Assembly (NCBI GenBank): GCA_039714555.1
Contig: JBDLJB010000070.1
Location: 1 to 6,159 of the forward strand
Source: Namhaeicola sp039714555
Lineage (GTDB): Bacteria; Bacteroidota; Bacteroidia; Flavobacteriales; Flavobacteriaceae
DNA: 6,159 nt
Direction of reading: 5' to 3'
Positions 1 to 5,394 of this stretch are shown in pieces (within the stretch, counting starts at the first letter, position 1; each line of letters begins with the position of its first letter). The notes beneath the pieces were generated by a model. The model searched no databases. It was given only the letters and a program-made list of their open reading frames with translations, and was not told the origin of the DNA. The position numbers were made by a program, and so were the translations under genes.

Positions 1-326
1 TTAAGTTCCTTTCTAAATTCATAATGCTGCGCTGTTTCCTCATATCTTAACAATACGCGTTGTGCATTTTCTGGGATATAGGCAATTTCATAATTTTCAC
101 CAGCAAAAGCCTTCACAGCATCAAGAGAATCGAATTGGAGAATCAAAAAGAATTCTACTTCAGTCTTTTTATTCTGTATTGATATGCTGACTTTTTCTAA
201 TCCATCAACACCTTTCTTTTTTACTGCAGGAAATACTTCATTAATAAGCATATTCTCATAGGTTGATGCATTTTCTAGTGTAGTCCAGCCTTTCCATGTT
301 CTGATAATTTTTGATTTTTTATCCAT
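1..326 (-). CDS. Antibiotic biosynthesis monooxygenase-like (ABM fold) protein, 3' end cut by window edge
   Basis: I translated this frame by hand. It starts at ATG 326-324 (MDKKSKIIRTWKGWTTLENA) and stays open for 108 codons to the window edge, where two bases of codon 109 remain and no stop is seen. The pattern IIRTWKGWTTLENASTYE, then EVFPAVKKKGVDG, FFLILQFDSLDAVKAFAGE and YEIAYIPENAQRVL matches the small dimeric alpha/beta-barrel ABM-type proteins, which are usually about 100-110 residues, so only a few residues are probably missing. Members of this fold include small oxygenases acting on aromatic or quinone-like compounds, but many have no known substrate and none can be assigned here. 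No signal peptide is visible, so it should be cytoplasmic. It begins 14 bp after the VOC gene's stop, with an A-rich upstream stretch (AAGAAAAA) acting as the start region, so co-transcription is likely. The family call is fairly firm; the function is open. Confidence 0.82.
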   Translation of the reverse strand, partial: MDKKSKIIRTWKGWTTLENASTYENMLINEVFPAVKKKGVDGLEKVSISIQNKKTEVEFFLILQFDSLDAVKAFAGENYEIAYIPENAQRVLLRYEETAQHYEFRKEL

Positions 327-340
327 TATTTTTCTTATTA

Positions 341-796
341 TTAATTGTCATTGATCTCAATCCAATATCCGTCAGGATCTTGAAAATAAATCTGTCTTAC
401 TCCATCGATTCTTGTTTGGAATTTCTTGTTTTTACCAGACCATTCCCCATATTCAATACCTTTTTTATTCAAAAATTTTACATAACCATCAAAATCTTTT
501 ACCGTAAAAGCAAAGTGGATAATCTTGTGTAGTTTAATGTTATCTTTTTCTTTTTTATCTTCTGTGATGTGAAGTTCTTGATTGTTACCAATATCAATAA
601 AAATTACTGGTCGGGGCAGATCATCCCCCCAGGGTGTCTCCTTTTCCTTGAATTGCAATATGCTTTTGTAAAATTTTCTGCTTTTCTCTATATCTCTTAC
701 TAAAATTGTATAGTGGTCAAATTTCAGGCTAAAAGATTGAGCATTAGAATATAAAGAACTAAGAATTATTGTGAGTATTAATAGTGTTTTTTTCAT
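341..796 (-). CDS. Exported VOC superfamily (glyoxalase/bleomycin-resistance fold) protein
   Basis: A 151-residue protein. Residues 1-20 form a signal peptide (KK, then a hydrophobic run, ending SNAQ), so the mature protein is probably periplasmic. The rest is one VOC unit of two beta-alpha-beta-beta-beta modules: FDHYTILVRDIEKSRKFY (26-43), a middle strand NQELHITED (72-80), a second module from IHFAFTVKDFDGYVKFL (93-109), and the family-typical end FQDPDGYWIEI (138-148). Likely metal ligands by position are H28, E74 or H76, H94 and E147, so a metal-dependent enzyme is plausible. VOC proteins include glyoxalase I, dioxygenases and antibiotic-binding proteins; the sequence does not choose between them. 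The start at 794-796 is the only one that gives the signal peptide, and it follows an AAAAGAA run. The gene lies 62 bp after lipoprotein A and 14 bp before the ABM-like gene. An exported VOC protein is somewhat unusual, since most well-known members are cytoplasmic. Confidence 0.88.
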   Translation of the reverse strand: MKKTLLILTIILSSLYSNAQSFSLKFDHYTILVRDIEKSRKFYKSILQFKEKETPWGDDLPRPVIFIDIGNNQELHITEDKKEKDNIKLHKIIHFAFTVKDFDGYVKFLNKKGIEYGEWSGKNKKFQTRIDGVRQIYFQDPDGYWIEINDN

Positions 797-858
797 TTCT
801 TTTATATTTAGTAAGGTGTTTGAAAGAAATATGCAATAGTGCCCCCTTATATATTTTC

Positions 859-1338
859 TTACTTATTCAATGGAGAATGATGTTCATGAACCATTTTCCA
901 TCCATTATCAGTATTAACGAATAATAAAGTAATTTGATCATTTACTACAACAAGGTCGTCTCCAAATTTTAGGTGAAAATCGGAGTGAAAGGTTAAATTG
1001 GCAACATCACCATAAACTGCAACTTGCAAATCTTTAGCATCGAATTTCACAACTTCGGTTACAGAACCAAAAACATTGCGTTCATGTGTTTCATTTGCCT
1101 TACTGCCATTTCGTGGCTCTCCATTTTTGAATTCGGTGAATTTTGGACTATAGGCATGAAAAGCAATTAGTTTATCAATATCTCCGTCTTTAATACTTTT
1201 TGCGATTGCACCAAAAGTTTCCATTACTTCTTGCTTTTCTTCTGGAAATTCTTCGTTTATAAGGTCTACTTTTGATTTACAGCTGGTTAATAAAAGTCCA
1301 AAAATCATAATCATTGTAAATGTTATTCTTGTTTTCAT
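859..1338 (-). CDS. Lipoprotein A: single-domain NTF2/SnoaL-like lipoprotein
   Basis: A 159-residue protein with a lipoprotein signal: basic start MKTR, hydrophobic stretch, and lipobox LTSC with the lipidated cysteine at residue 20. The mature part is a single domain resembling the SnoaL-like/NTF2-like cone fold. It has an opening helix (EVMETFGAIAKSIKDGDIDKL), the segment FHAYSPKFTEF, central strands VAVYGDVANLTFHSDF, then DQITLLFVNTDNGWKMVHEHHSP at the end. The W-KMVH-H-S ending is characteristic of NTF2-like proteins. Such domains bind small ligands or have hydrolase/isomerase activity, but no substrate can be named. It is a clear paralogue of lipoprotein B, sharing ETFGAIA, KFTEF, VANLTF, ITLLFV and WKMVHEHHSP, but lacks an insertion of about eight residues after the first helix. 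No terminator separates it from the VOC gene downstream, so they may share a transcript. Confidence 0.88.
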   Translation of the reverse strand: MKTRITFTMIMIFGLLLTSCKSKVDLINEEFPEEKQEVMETFGAIAKSIKDGDIDKLIAFHAYSPKFTEFKNGEPRNGSKANETHERNVFGSVTEVVKFDAKDLQVAVYGDVANLTFHSDFHLKFGDDLVVVNDQITLLFVNTDNGWKMVHEHHSPLNK

Positions 1339-1351
1339 AATATTTTATTTT

Positions 1352-1363
1352 ATTGGTTAATAT
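1352..1363 (-). repeat. Conserved leader element before lipoprotein A (ATATTAACCAAT)
   Basis: On the minus strand ATATTAACCAAT lies with 13 bases between it and the lipoprotein A start codon. The same 12 bases occur at exactly the same distance before lipoprotein B. It is probably inherited from the common ancestor of the two genes and may form part of the 5' leader or ribosome-loading region. Confidence 0.6.
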
Positions 1364-1535
1364 AAATGTCTAGTCCTAAAAAATACAGATAAAGCATTAA
1401 TTTAAGCTGTCATAACAGATTCCTTATTAGGAGTTTATCACATTACAAGTTTAATCCAATACCTTAAATGCTTCATGTACTATTTTTGCAAAATCTAGGA
1501 GTATTTGTGAATTGTTTAAAAAGAGTTCTATATAG

Positions 1536-1588
1536 TTGCAAAATAAAAAATAGAAGGCTTGAATTTCCTAATAAGAAAATCAAGCCTT
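1536..1588 (-). terminator. Intrinsic terminator of the lipoprotein B gene
   Basis: Read on the minus strand, AAGGCTTGA (1588-1580) pairs perfectly with TCAAGCCTT (1562-1554). Inside the loop, TTTC and GAAA can extend the pairing. The stem is followed at once by CTATTTTTTATTTT. It sits about 30 bp after the lipoprotein B stop codon. The T-rich tail is only on the minus-strand side, so it is directional. It separates lipoprotein B from lipoprotein A, which therefore needs its own promoter within 1339-1535; I could not find a TAnnTTTG box there. Confidence 0.8.
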
Positions 1589-1618
1589 TATAGTGTTTAT
1601 ATGTTATTAATTTCATCC

Positions 1619-2698
1619 TTAATTCAATGGAGAATGATGTTCGTGAACCATTTTCCATTCACCCTCTGTTTTAACAAATAATAAAGTAATTAAATTATTG
1701 ATTGTAATTTCTCCATATTCCCTATGATTCAGTATAAAATCTGAGGTAAATGTTAAATTTGCTACATTTCCATAATATACAGCAACTTTCAAAGTTCCAG
1801 GGAGAGGGGCAAATTGTATAACTCCATCTTCTTCTAAATCTTCACCAAATAACTGACGTTCATTATGTTCATTACCCGCACTATCGAAAGATTGTCCTCC
1901 ATTGAATTCAGTAAACTTGTCTCCATAGGCATGAAAAGAGATAAGTTGGTCCATAAATTCGCCATGATATCCTTTTCCGGCTCCGTTCGTTATACTTTGT
2001 GCAATAGCCCCAAAAGTTTCTAAGACCTCTGCTTGTGCTTGTGGATAAGTTTGGTCAATTACAGAACTCTTGGATAAAGATGAATTCTTGGATAAAGATG
2101 CTTTAGAAGCCAATCCTGATTCTTCAACACTGTCTCCATTATCCACAGGAGAATGATGTTCGTGAACCATTTTCCATTCACCCTCTGTTTTAACAAATAA
2201 TAAAGTAATTAGATTATTGATTGTAATTTCTCCATATTCCCTATGATTCAGTATAAAATCTGAGGTAAATGTTAAATTTGCTACATTTCCATAATATACA
2301 GCAACTTTCAAAGTTCCAGGGAGAGGGGCAAATTGTATAACTCCATCTTCTTCTAAATCTTCACCAAATAACTGACGTTCATTATGTTCATTACCCGCAC
2401 TATCGAAAGATTGTCCTCCATTGAATTCAGTAAACTTGTCTCCATAGGCATGAAAAGAGATAAGTTGGTCCATAAATTCGCCATGATATCCTTTTCCGGC
2501 TCCGTTCGTTATACTTTGTGCAATAGCCCCAAAAGTTTCTAAGACCTCTGCTTGTGCTTGTGGATAAGTTTGGTCAATTACAGAACTCTTGGATCCAGAT
2601 AAACTCTTGGATACCGATTCTTGAACATTGTCGTCATTACACCCAGTTAAAAATAAAAAGGATGTTAGAATTACTGTTACTATTAGTTTTGTTTTCAT
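1619..2698 (-). CDS. Lipoprotein B: tandem two-domain NTF2/SnoaL-like lipoprotein
   Basis: A 359-residue protein with a lipoprotein signal (hydrophobic run, lipobox LTGC, cysteine 20), so it is anchored in the envelope. A Ser/Lys-rich tether (about 21-39) is followed by two NTF2/SnoaL-like domains, about 40-184 and 213-357. They are identical in protein sequence up to their ends (SPVDN in the first, SPLN at the C-terminus). A linker at 185-212 contains the hexad repeat SLSKNS-SLSKSS. Each domain has ETFGAIAQSI, FHAYGDKFTEF, VAVYYGNVANLTF, ITLLFVK and the ending WKMVHEHHSP. NTF2-like domains commonly pair, so the fusion could form an internal dimer (inference). Family members are normally single-domain, as lipoprotein A is. 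The gene has its own candidate promoter and a strong terminator, suggesting monocistronic transcription. Ligand and role are unknown. Confidence 0.9.
   Translation of the reverse strand: MKTKLIVTVILTSFLFLTGCNDDNVQESVSKSLSGSKSSVIDQTYPQAQAEVLETFGAIAQSITNGAGKGYHGEFMDQLISFHAYGDKFTEFNGGQSFDSAGNEHNERQLFGEDLEEDGVIQFAPLPGTLKVAVYYGNVANLTFTSDFILNHREYGEITINNLITLLFVKTEGEWKMVHEHHSPVDNGDSVEESGLASKASLSKNSSLSKSSVIDQTYPQAQAEVLETFGAIAQSITNGAGKGYHGEFMDQLISFHAYGDKFTEFNGGQSFDSAGNEHNERQLFGEDLEEDGVIQFAPLPGTLKVAVYYGNVANLTFTSDFILNHREYGEITINNLITLLFVKTEGEWKMVHEHHSPLN
1629..2075 (-). repeat. 447-bp direct repeat, downstream copy (codes for domain 2)
   Basis: This segment matches 2148-2594 base for base at an offset of 519 bp (173 codons, in frame). 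The single difference is A at 1693 versus G at 2212, which turns TTA into CTA on the coding strand; both encode leucine. The repeat codes for the whole second NTF2-like domain of lipoprotein B. Confidence 0.95.
2066..2100 (-). repeat. 18-bp-period short repeats coding for the Ser/Lys linker
   Basis: On the plus strand CTTGGATAAAGATG occurs at 2069-2082 and again at 2087-2100, a period of 18 bp (six codons), giving the hexads SLSKNS and SLSKSS in the linker between the domains of lipoprotein B. The related ACTCTTGGAT also recurs with an 18-bp period at 2585-2594 and 2603-2612, in the N-terminal tether. These short repeats flank the large repeat and could take part in slippage or unequal exchange. 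Confidence 0.8.
2148..2594 (-). repeat. 447-bp direct repeat, upstream copy (codes for domain 1)
   Basis: Partner of 1629-2075, with 446 of 447 bases identical by direct comparison. Identity stops sharply at both ends: the upstream copy runs into GGATCC where the other has GGATAA, and the 3' ends differ as SPVDN versus SPLN-stop. The two copies are separated by 72 bp of linker. Confidence 0.95.
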
Positions 2699-2711
2699 AT
2701 TTTTATATTTA

Positions 2712-2723
2712 ATTGGTTAATAT
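2712..2723 (-). repeat. Conserved leader element before lipoprotein B (ATATTAACCAAT)
   Basis: The 12 bases are identical to, and at the same distance from the start codon as, the element before lipoprotein A. Here it overlaps a perfect 14-bp palindrome, TAATATTAATATTA (2718-2731), which the lipoprotein A leader lacks. Given the AT-richness the palindrome may be chance. Confidence 0.55.
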
Positions 2724-2795
2724 TAATATTACACCATTGTCTAATATTTGTATGTTCTAGTCTCTAATAAATTAATGAAGTGTAATAATTTGAAA

Positions 2796-2803
2796 CAAAG
2801 TTA
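2796..2803 (-). promoter_or_regulatory. Candidate -7 box of the lipoprotein B promoter
   Basis: On the minus strand TAACTTTG fits the Bacteroidota -7 consensus TAnnTTTG exactly. It would start a transcript near 2790 with a leader of about 90 nt. No TTG lies at the expected -33 spacing (around 2821-2826), so the promoter looks incomplete and possibly activator-dependent. A single 8-bp match in AT-rich DNA is only moderate evidence. Confidence 0.4.
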
Positions 2804-2840
2804 GTTACAATTATACTCTTATGATATAAATAATGAACTC

Positions 2841-2900
2841 TTCAATTGTAATCTTGTATCAAATGATGGTAATTCTATATCATTGATAGTAATTTTGGAT
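2841..2900 (-). repeat. Three contiguous ~20-bp iterons, candidate regulator-binding sites
   Basis: On the minus strand three units lie end to end: 2900-2881 (20 bp), 2880-2860 (21 bp) and 2859-2841 (19 bp). Their shared pattern is roughly ATAYARAATTACNATCA. All three have AT at the start and ATTAC in the middle, with AT three bases on. Units 1 and 2 match at about 15 of 20 positions; unit 3 is weaker (about 11 of 19 against unit 2). The 20-21 bp spacing equals two helical turns, so all copies face the same side of the DNA. They lie just upstream of the candidate lipoprotein B promoter, where an activator would bind. Confidence 0.5.
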
Positions 2901-2963
2901 CATTTTAAAATTAAAAATTGAATGAAAACTGTATAGTTTTAAATTTGTAGTTTTTGTGCTATG

Positions 2964-3077
2964 TTAACTCTTACTATTTATATGTTGACAAATCTGAAAG
3001 GTTAATAAAACCTCGGTAAATATTTCTTTAAAACGTTTATCTTTTCGATAAGGATCAACTATAAAAAACCATTGTAT
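2964..3077 (-). pseudogene. Possible remnant of an AraC/TPR-type regulator C-terminus
   Basis: A frame without a start codon reads WFFIVDPYRKDKRFKEIF and continues to a TAA stop at 2966-2964; an in-frame TAA at 3080-3078 closes it upstream. PYRKDKRFKEIF resembles the C-terminal signature of TPR-type regulators and matches the neighbouring regulator's own tail, PLRNDERYEDLY, in P, R, D and R plus several conservative positions. It may be what is left of a second regulator gene whose body was lost, or of an alternative 3' end. The stretch is short and AT-rich, so chance similarity remains possible. Confidence 0.3.
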
Positions 3078-3196
3078 TTACGAATATTGAAAATATATTT
3101 CTCCTTATTGATATATTAATACATAGAATCTCTTTTTTAAATATGGAAGATATAAATCATAAATATTAATAAAGGCATCTATTTTGTTATTGGGGC

Positions 3197-5062
3197 TTAT
3201 TTGATTTTTGAAAATCCAATTTTATGGTACAGATCTTCATATCTCTCATCATTTCGCAAAGGAATTAAAAGGGGTTCTTCTCGAAGCCAGGTCATCTCTA
3301 CTTCATGATGATCATACGATTTTTGTAGCCAGATAAAAGTATTTTCATAATCTTCGAAATAACAATAGTAGAGTGCAATAAACCACGCAGGGCTTCCTGA
3401 ACTATGTATGTCATACAGATTTATTAGTTGATCTAAATATGATGTAGCTTTTTCATTTTCCCCATCAATTTTAGCAAAAACCGCATCCAACCAGATTAGA
3501 ATAGATGGATTTTCATTTGGTAAATTGATTCTGATTTTTTTCAATTGATCTCTAGACTTTTCATATTCTTCAAGGTAGAAATACAATTTTGTTGACCCTC
3601 GCAGATAATAAAAATCATCACTAAACAAAGAATTATATCTCTCCAATATTTCAAGTGCAGTATCCTTTTTGTCAAGAAACATTAAAATTTCTGCTTTAAA
3701 AGCATATAGGTGACTAATCTTAGGAAATCTTTTAATATACCTTTCATTTATAAGAAATGCCTCATTATATCTTCCGGTTTTGATGGCATAGTCTAAAAGA
3801 ACACCCGTTATATTATCATAATTAGGTTTTAATAATCTTTTTTGATAGTATTTTTCCATTGCTTCAAAATCCCATTCATAATAAAAATAACCTAAATGTA
3901 ATTTATACTCAAGCTGATCATTAATACTGTCAATACTCCTTGCTTTTAACAATAATTGTTTAGAATTTTTCCAGGCTTCCTGCTCATCATACAAGCCCCA
4001 TACTAATCCACCGATCTGCCAGATTTCTGACAACCCCATATACGCTTCAACAAAGTTAGAATCTAATGCAACAACTTTTTCATACAAAGGCAATGCTTTA
4101 TCAAAAGCTTTTTTATTAAACAAACTTTTTTGATATTCAGCCTGAAGAAATAAATTATATGCTTCCTTATTATCAGTCGGATACTTTTCAATGTTCTTTA
4201 CCTCATCTGGACTTAAAGTAATATTAAGTTGTTTTGCAATACGTTTAGAAACGTCATTTTGTAATTTTAATGAGTTTTCAATGCTTTCATTATAAGTATT
4301 TGACCAAACATGCTTATCTTCTAGATTAATTAATTGTGTAATAATTCGAACCGAATCGCTGTATTTTGATTTGGACACACTAGACTCAAGAATATAATCT
4401 ACATCAAGAGTTTTTGCTATTTCATAAATAGGTATATCAGAGTTTCTAAATTGTTTTACCGAGGTACGGGAGGTTACCATTAATTTTTTAATACCAGCTA
4501 ATTTTTCAATAATTTCTTCGGTTAGTCCATTACAAAACCATTGTATATCTGAATCAGGACTATGATCATCGAAATATAAAACAGCAATCGATTTTTCTCG
4601 AGGGTTATCTTTACTTTTAATAACTGAAAATATTCCTACGATTAACAAAACTGTTCCAAGTACATAAAAAATATATTGAAATTTTTTAATTCTTGATCGG
4701 GAGAGAGTCAGATCAAAATCATTAACCGGAGGTTTTTTTTTGTTTCCTTCTTTATATTCTCCCGGAGTGACACCATAGTATTTACTAAAGCATTTATTAA
4801 AATATGATGGACTGCTAAAACCTACTTTATAGGATATTTCAGAAACATTATGATCGGAATTTAAAATTAATTTGGCAGCTTCCTGAAGGCGGGTTTCCTT
4901 TATAAATTGATTTGCAGAAATACCTGTAATAGATCTTACTTTTCTAAATGTGTGAGATTTACTCCAACCAATTTCAGAGGCTAATTGGTTAACGTCAAAT
5001 TTTTCATCATCTAAATGATCTAATATAATTTGTCTTATTTTATCTATAATAGTATTCTCCAT
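3197..5062 (-). CDS. Membrane-tethered AraC-family regulator with TolB-like and TPR domains
   Basis: A 621-residue one-component regulator. Residues 1-105 form an AraC-type DNA-binding domain with two helix-turn-helix units, about 23-45 (VNQLASEIGWSKSHTFRKV) and 72-103 (VSEISYKVGFSSPSYFNKCF, then YYGVTPGEYK). A basic stretch (SRSRIKK) precedes one membrane segment at about 128-148, which predicts a cytoplasmic N-terminus and a periplasmic C-terminus. Residues 158-285 resemble the TolB-like/FlgO-type domain found in signalling proteins (SIAVLYFDDHSPDSD, NGLTEEIIEKLAGIKKLMV, VDYILESSVSKS, HVWSNTYNES). Residues 300-590 are helical TPR-type repeats, ending in the typical EEPLLIPLRNDERYEDLYHKIGF. 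This is a common Bacteroidota architecture, functionally comparable to CadC-like tethered regulators. The signal and targets are unknown; the downstream lipoprotein genes are the obvious candidates. It has its own promoter upstream (5154-5182). Confidence 0.92.
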   Translation of the reverse strand: MENTIIDKIRQIILDHLDDEKFDVNQLASEIGWSKSHTFRKVRSITGISANQFIKETRLQEAAKLILNSDHNVSEISYKVGFSSPSYFNKCFSKYYGVTPGEYKEGNKKKPPVNDFDLTLSRSRIKKFQYIFYVLGTVLLIVGIFSVIKSKDNPREKSIAVLYFDDHSPDSDIQWFCNGLTEEIIEKLAGIKKLMVTSRTSVKQFRNSDIPIYEIAKTLDVDYILESSVSKSKYSDSVRIITQLINLEDKHVWSNTYNESIENSLKLQNDVSKRIAKQLNITLSPDEVKNIEKYPTDNKEAYNLFLQAEYQKSLFNKKAFDKALPLYEKVVALDSNFVEAYMGLSEIWQIGGLVWGLYDEQEAWKNSKQLLLKARSIDSINDQLEYKLHLGYFYYEWDFEAMEKYYQKRLLKPNYDNITGVLLDYAIKTGRYNEAFLINERYIKRFPKISHLYAFKAEILMFLDKKDTALEILERYNSLFSDDFYYLRGSTKLYFYLEEYEKSRDQLKKIRINLPNENPSILIWLDAVFAKIDGENEKATSYLDQLINLYDIHSSGSPAWFIALYYCYFEDYENTFIWLQKSYDHHEVEMTWLREEPLLIPLRNDERYEDLYHKIGFSKIK

Positions 5063-5142
5063 TAAAATAAATTCTACCTAAAATTACAATTTTTTTTTAT
5101 AATACATTAATTACAAAATAATTTGAGATTATAAAATCATAA

Positions 5143-5161
5143 TAGATTTTTCACAAATCTA
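5143..5161. promoter_or_regulatory. Inverted repeat over the regulator's -7 box, putative operator
   Basis: TAGATTT (5143-5149) and AAATCTA (5155-5161) are perfect inverted arms of 7 bp around a 5-bp spacer. The right arm lies inside the predicted -7 box and the left arm covers the predicted start point, so a protein bound here would block transcription. The arms are AT-rich, so the evidence is positional rather than compositional. Confidence 0.4.
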
Positions 5162-5182
5162 CCCCATATGGCATTTATGCAA
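5154..5182 (-). promoter_or_regulatory. Promoter of the regulator gene (TTG-18 bp-TAGATTTG)
   Basis: On the minus strand TTG (5182-5180) is followed after 18 bp by TAGATTTG (5161-5154), a full match to the Bacteroidota pattern TTG-N17-20-TAnnTTTG. Transcription would begin near 5147, giving a leader of about 85 nt before the ATG at 5062. Of the promoters considered in the window, this is the most complete. Confidence 0.6.
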
Positions 5183-5233
5183 TTCACTACATCGAATAAT
5201 TTTAATTTCTAATAACAAATGAACTCTAATTAC

Positions 5234-5262
5234 TTGTGTATCTTTAATTTAGGTTATCTTTA
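5234..5262 (+). promoter_or_regulatory. Weak plus-strand promoter-like sequence
   Basis: TTG (5234-5236), 18 bp, then TATCTTTA (5255-5262), which differs from TAnnTTTG only in the last base. It points towards the short plus-strand leader frame at 5336. In DNA this AT-rich such a match can arise by chance. Confidence 0.25.
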
Positions 5263-5335
5263 AACTATTTTATGAAATATTTTGTTTTAGTTAAAAACGC
5301 AGTCTTATTTACTTTTAATCAAATTTAAATATAAT

Positions 5336-5383
5336 ATGAAAATTAAAAACATTTTATCAAGTTCACTATTTTTATTTTACTGA
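5336..5383 (+). pseudogene. Orphan signal-peptide-like start, possibly a truncated gene
   Basis: A 15-codon frame, MKIKNILSSSLFLFY, ends at TGA 5381-5383. It looks like the first half of a secretion signal (basic start, then a hydrophobic run), but nothing follows: 12 bp further on lies the 3' end of the convergent ATPase gene. It could be the beginning of an exported-protein gene whose body was deleted when the present junction with the ATPase gene formed. A chance frame is also quite possible. Confidence 0.25.
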
Positions 5384-5394
5384 CCTCCTCTTTC

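Larger units (their letters stand above)
2699..3196. other. 498-bp intergenic region between the regulator and lipoprotein B
   Basis: This gap holds, in transcription order, about 120 bp with nothing recognisable after the regulator stop, the possible regulator-tail remnant (3077-2964), the three iterons (2900-2841), the candidate -7 box (2803-2796) and the lipoprotein B leader. I found no convincing intrinsic terminator for the regulator gene. The only hairpin noticed there, TTATC-5 nt-GATAA at 3037-3051, is weak and lacks a T-run. Confidence 0.7.
5063..5394. other. 332-bp AT-rich region between ATPase and regulator genes
   Basis: It contains the regulator promoter and its inverted repeat, the weak plus-strand promoter-like sequence and the orphan leader. 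Three plus-strand AATTAC hexamers (5082-5087, 5109-5114, 5228-5233) recall the core of the iterons upstream of lipoprotein B, but their flanks match poorly. I saw no terminator after the ATPase stop codon and no longer gene. Confidence 0.7.

Noticed and set aside
311..532. Plus-strand open frame of 73 codons
   Set aside because: Lies opposite the well-supported VOC gene, has no family resemblance and no start region; a shadow frame.
1407..1418. Small dyad CTGT-CATA-ACAG upstream of lipoprotein A
   Set aside because: Four-base arms are too short to separate from chance, and no promoter box could be fixed near it.
1473..1658. Minus-strand open frame of 61 codons across the end of lipoprotein B
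   Set aside because: It overlaps the lipoprotein B stop in another frame and runs straight through the intrinsic terminator stem; no recognisable protein features.
1629..2594. Assembly artefact as explanation for the long repeat
   Set aside because: Less likely, though not excluded: the copies differ at one base, are joined by a unique diverged linker and keep the reading frame. An artefact would normally give perfect copies.
2834..2887. Plus-strand 17-codon frame starting MNSSIV
   Set aside because: Very short, overlaps the iterons, no start region and no recognisable features.
2841..2900. CRISPR-like array
   Set aside because: The units are contiguous, without spacers, imperfect and only about 20 bp; this is an iteron or operator pattern.
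3037..3051. Hairpin TTATC-TTTTC-GATAA as terminator of the regulator gene
   Set aside because: Only five AT-rich base pairs, no T-run after it on the minus strand, and about 150 bp after the stop codon.
5272..5328. Plus-strand 18-codon frame starting MKYFVLV
   Set aside because: No similarity or supporting signal; expected by chance in AT-rich intergenic DNA.
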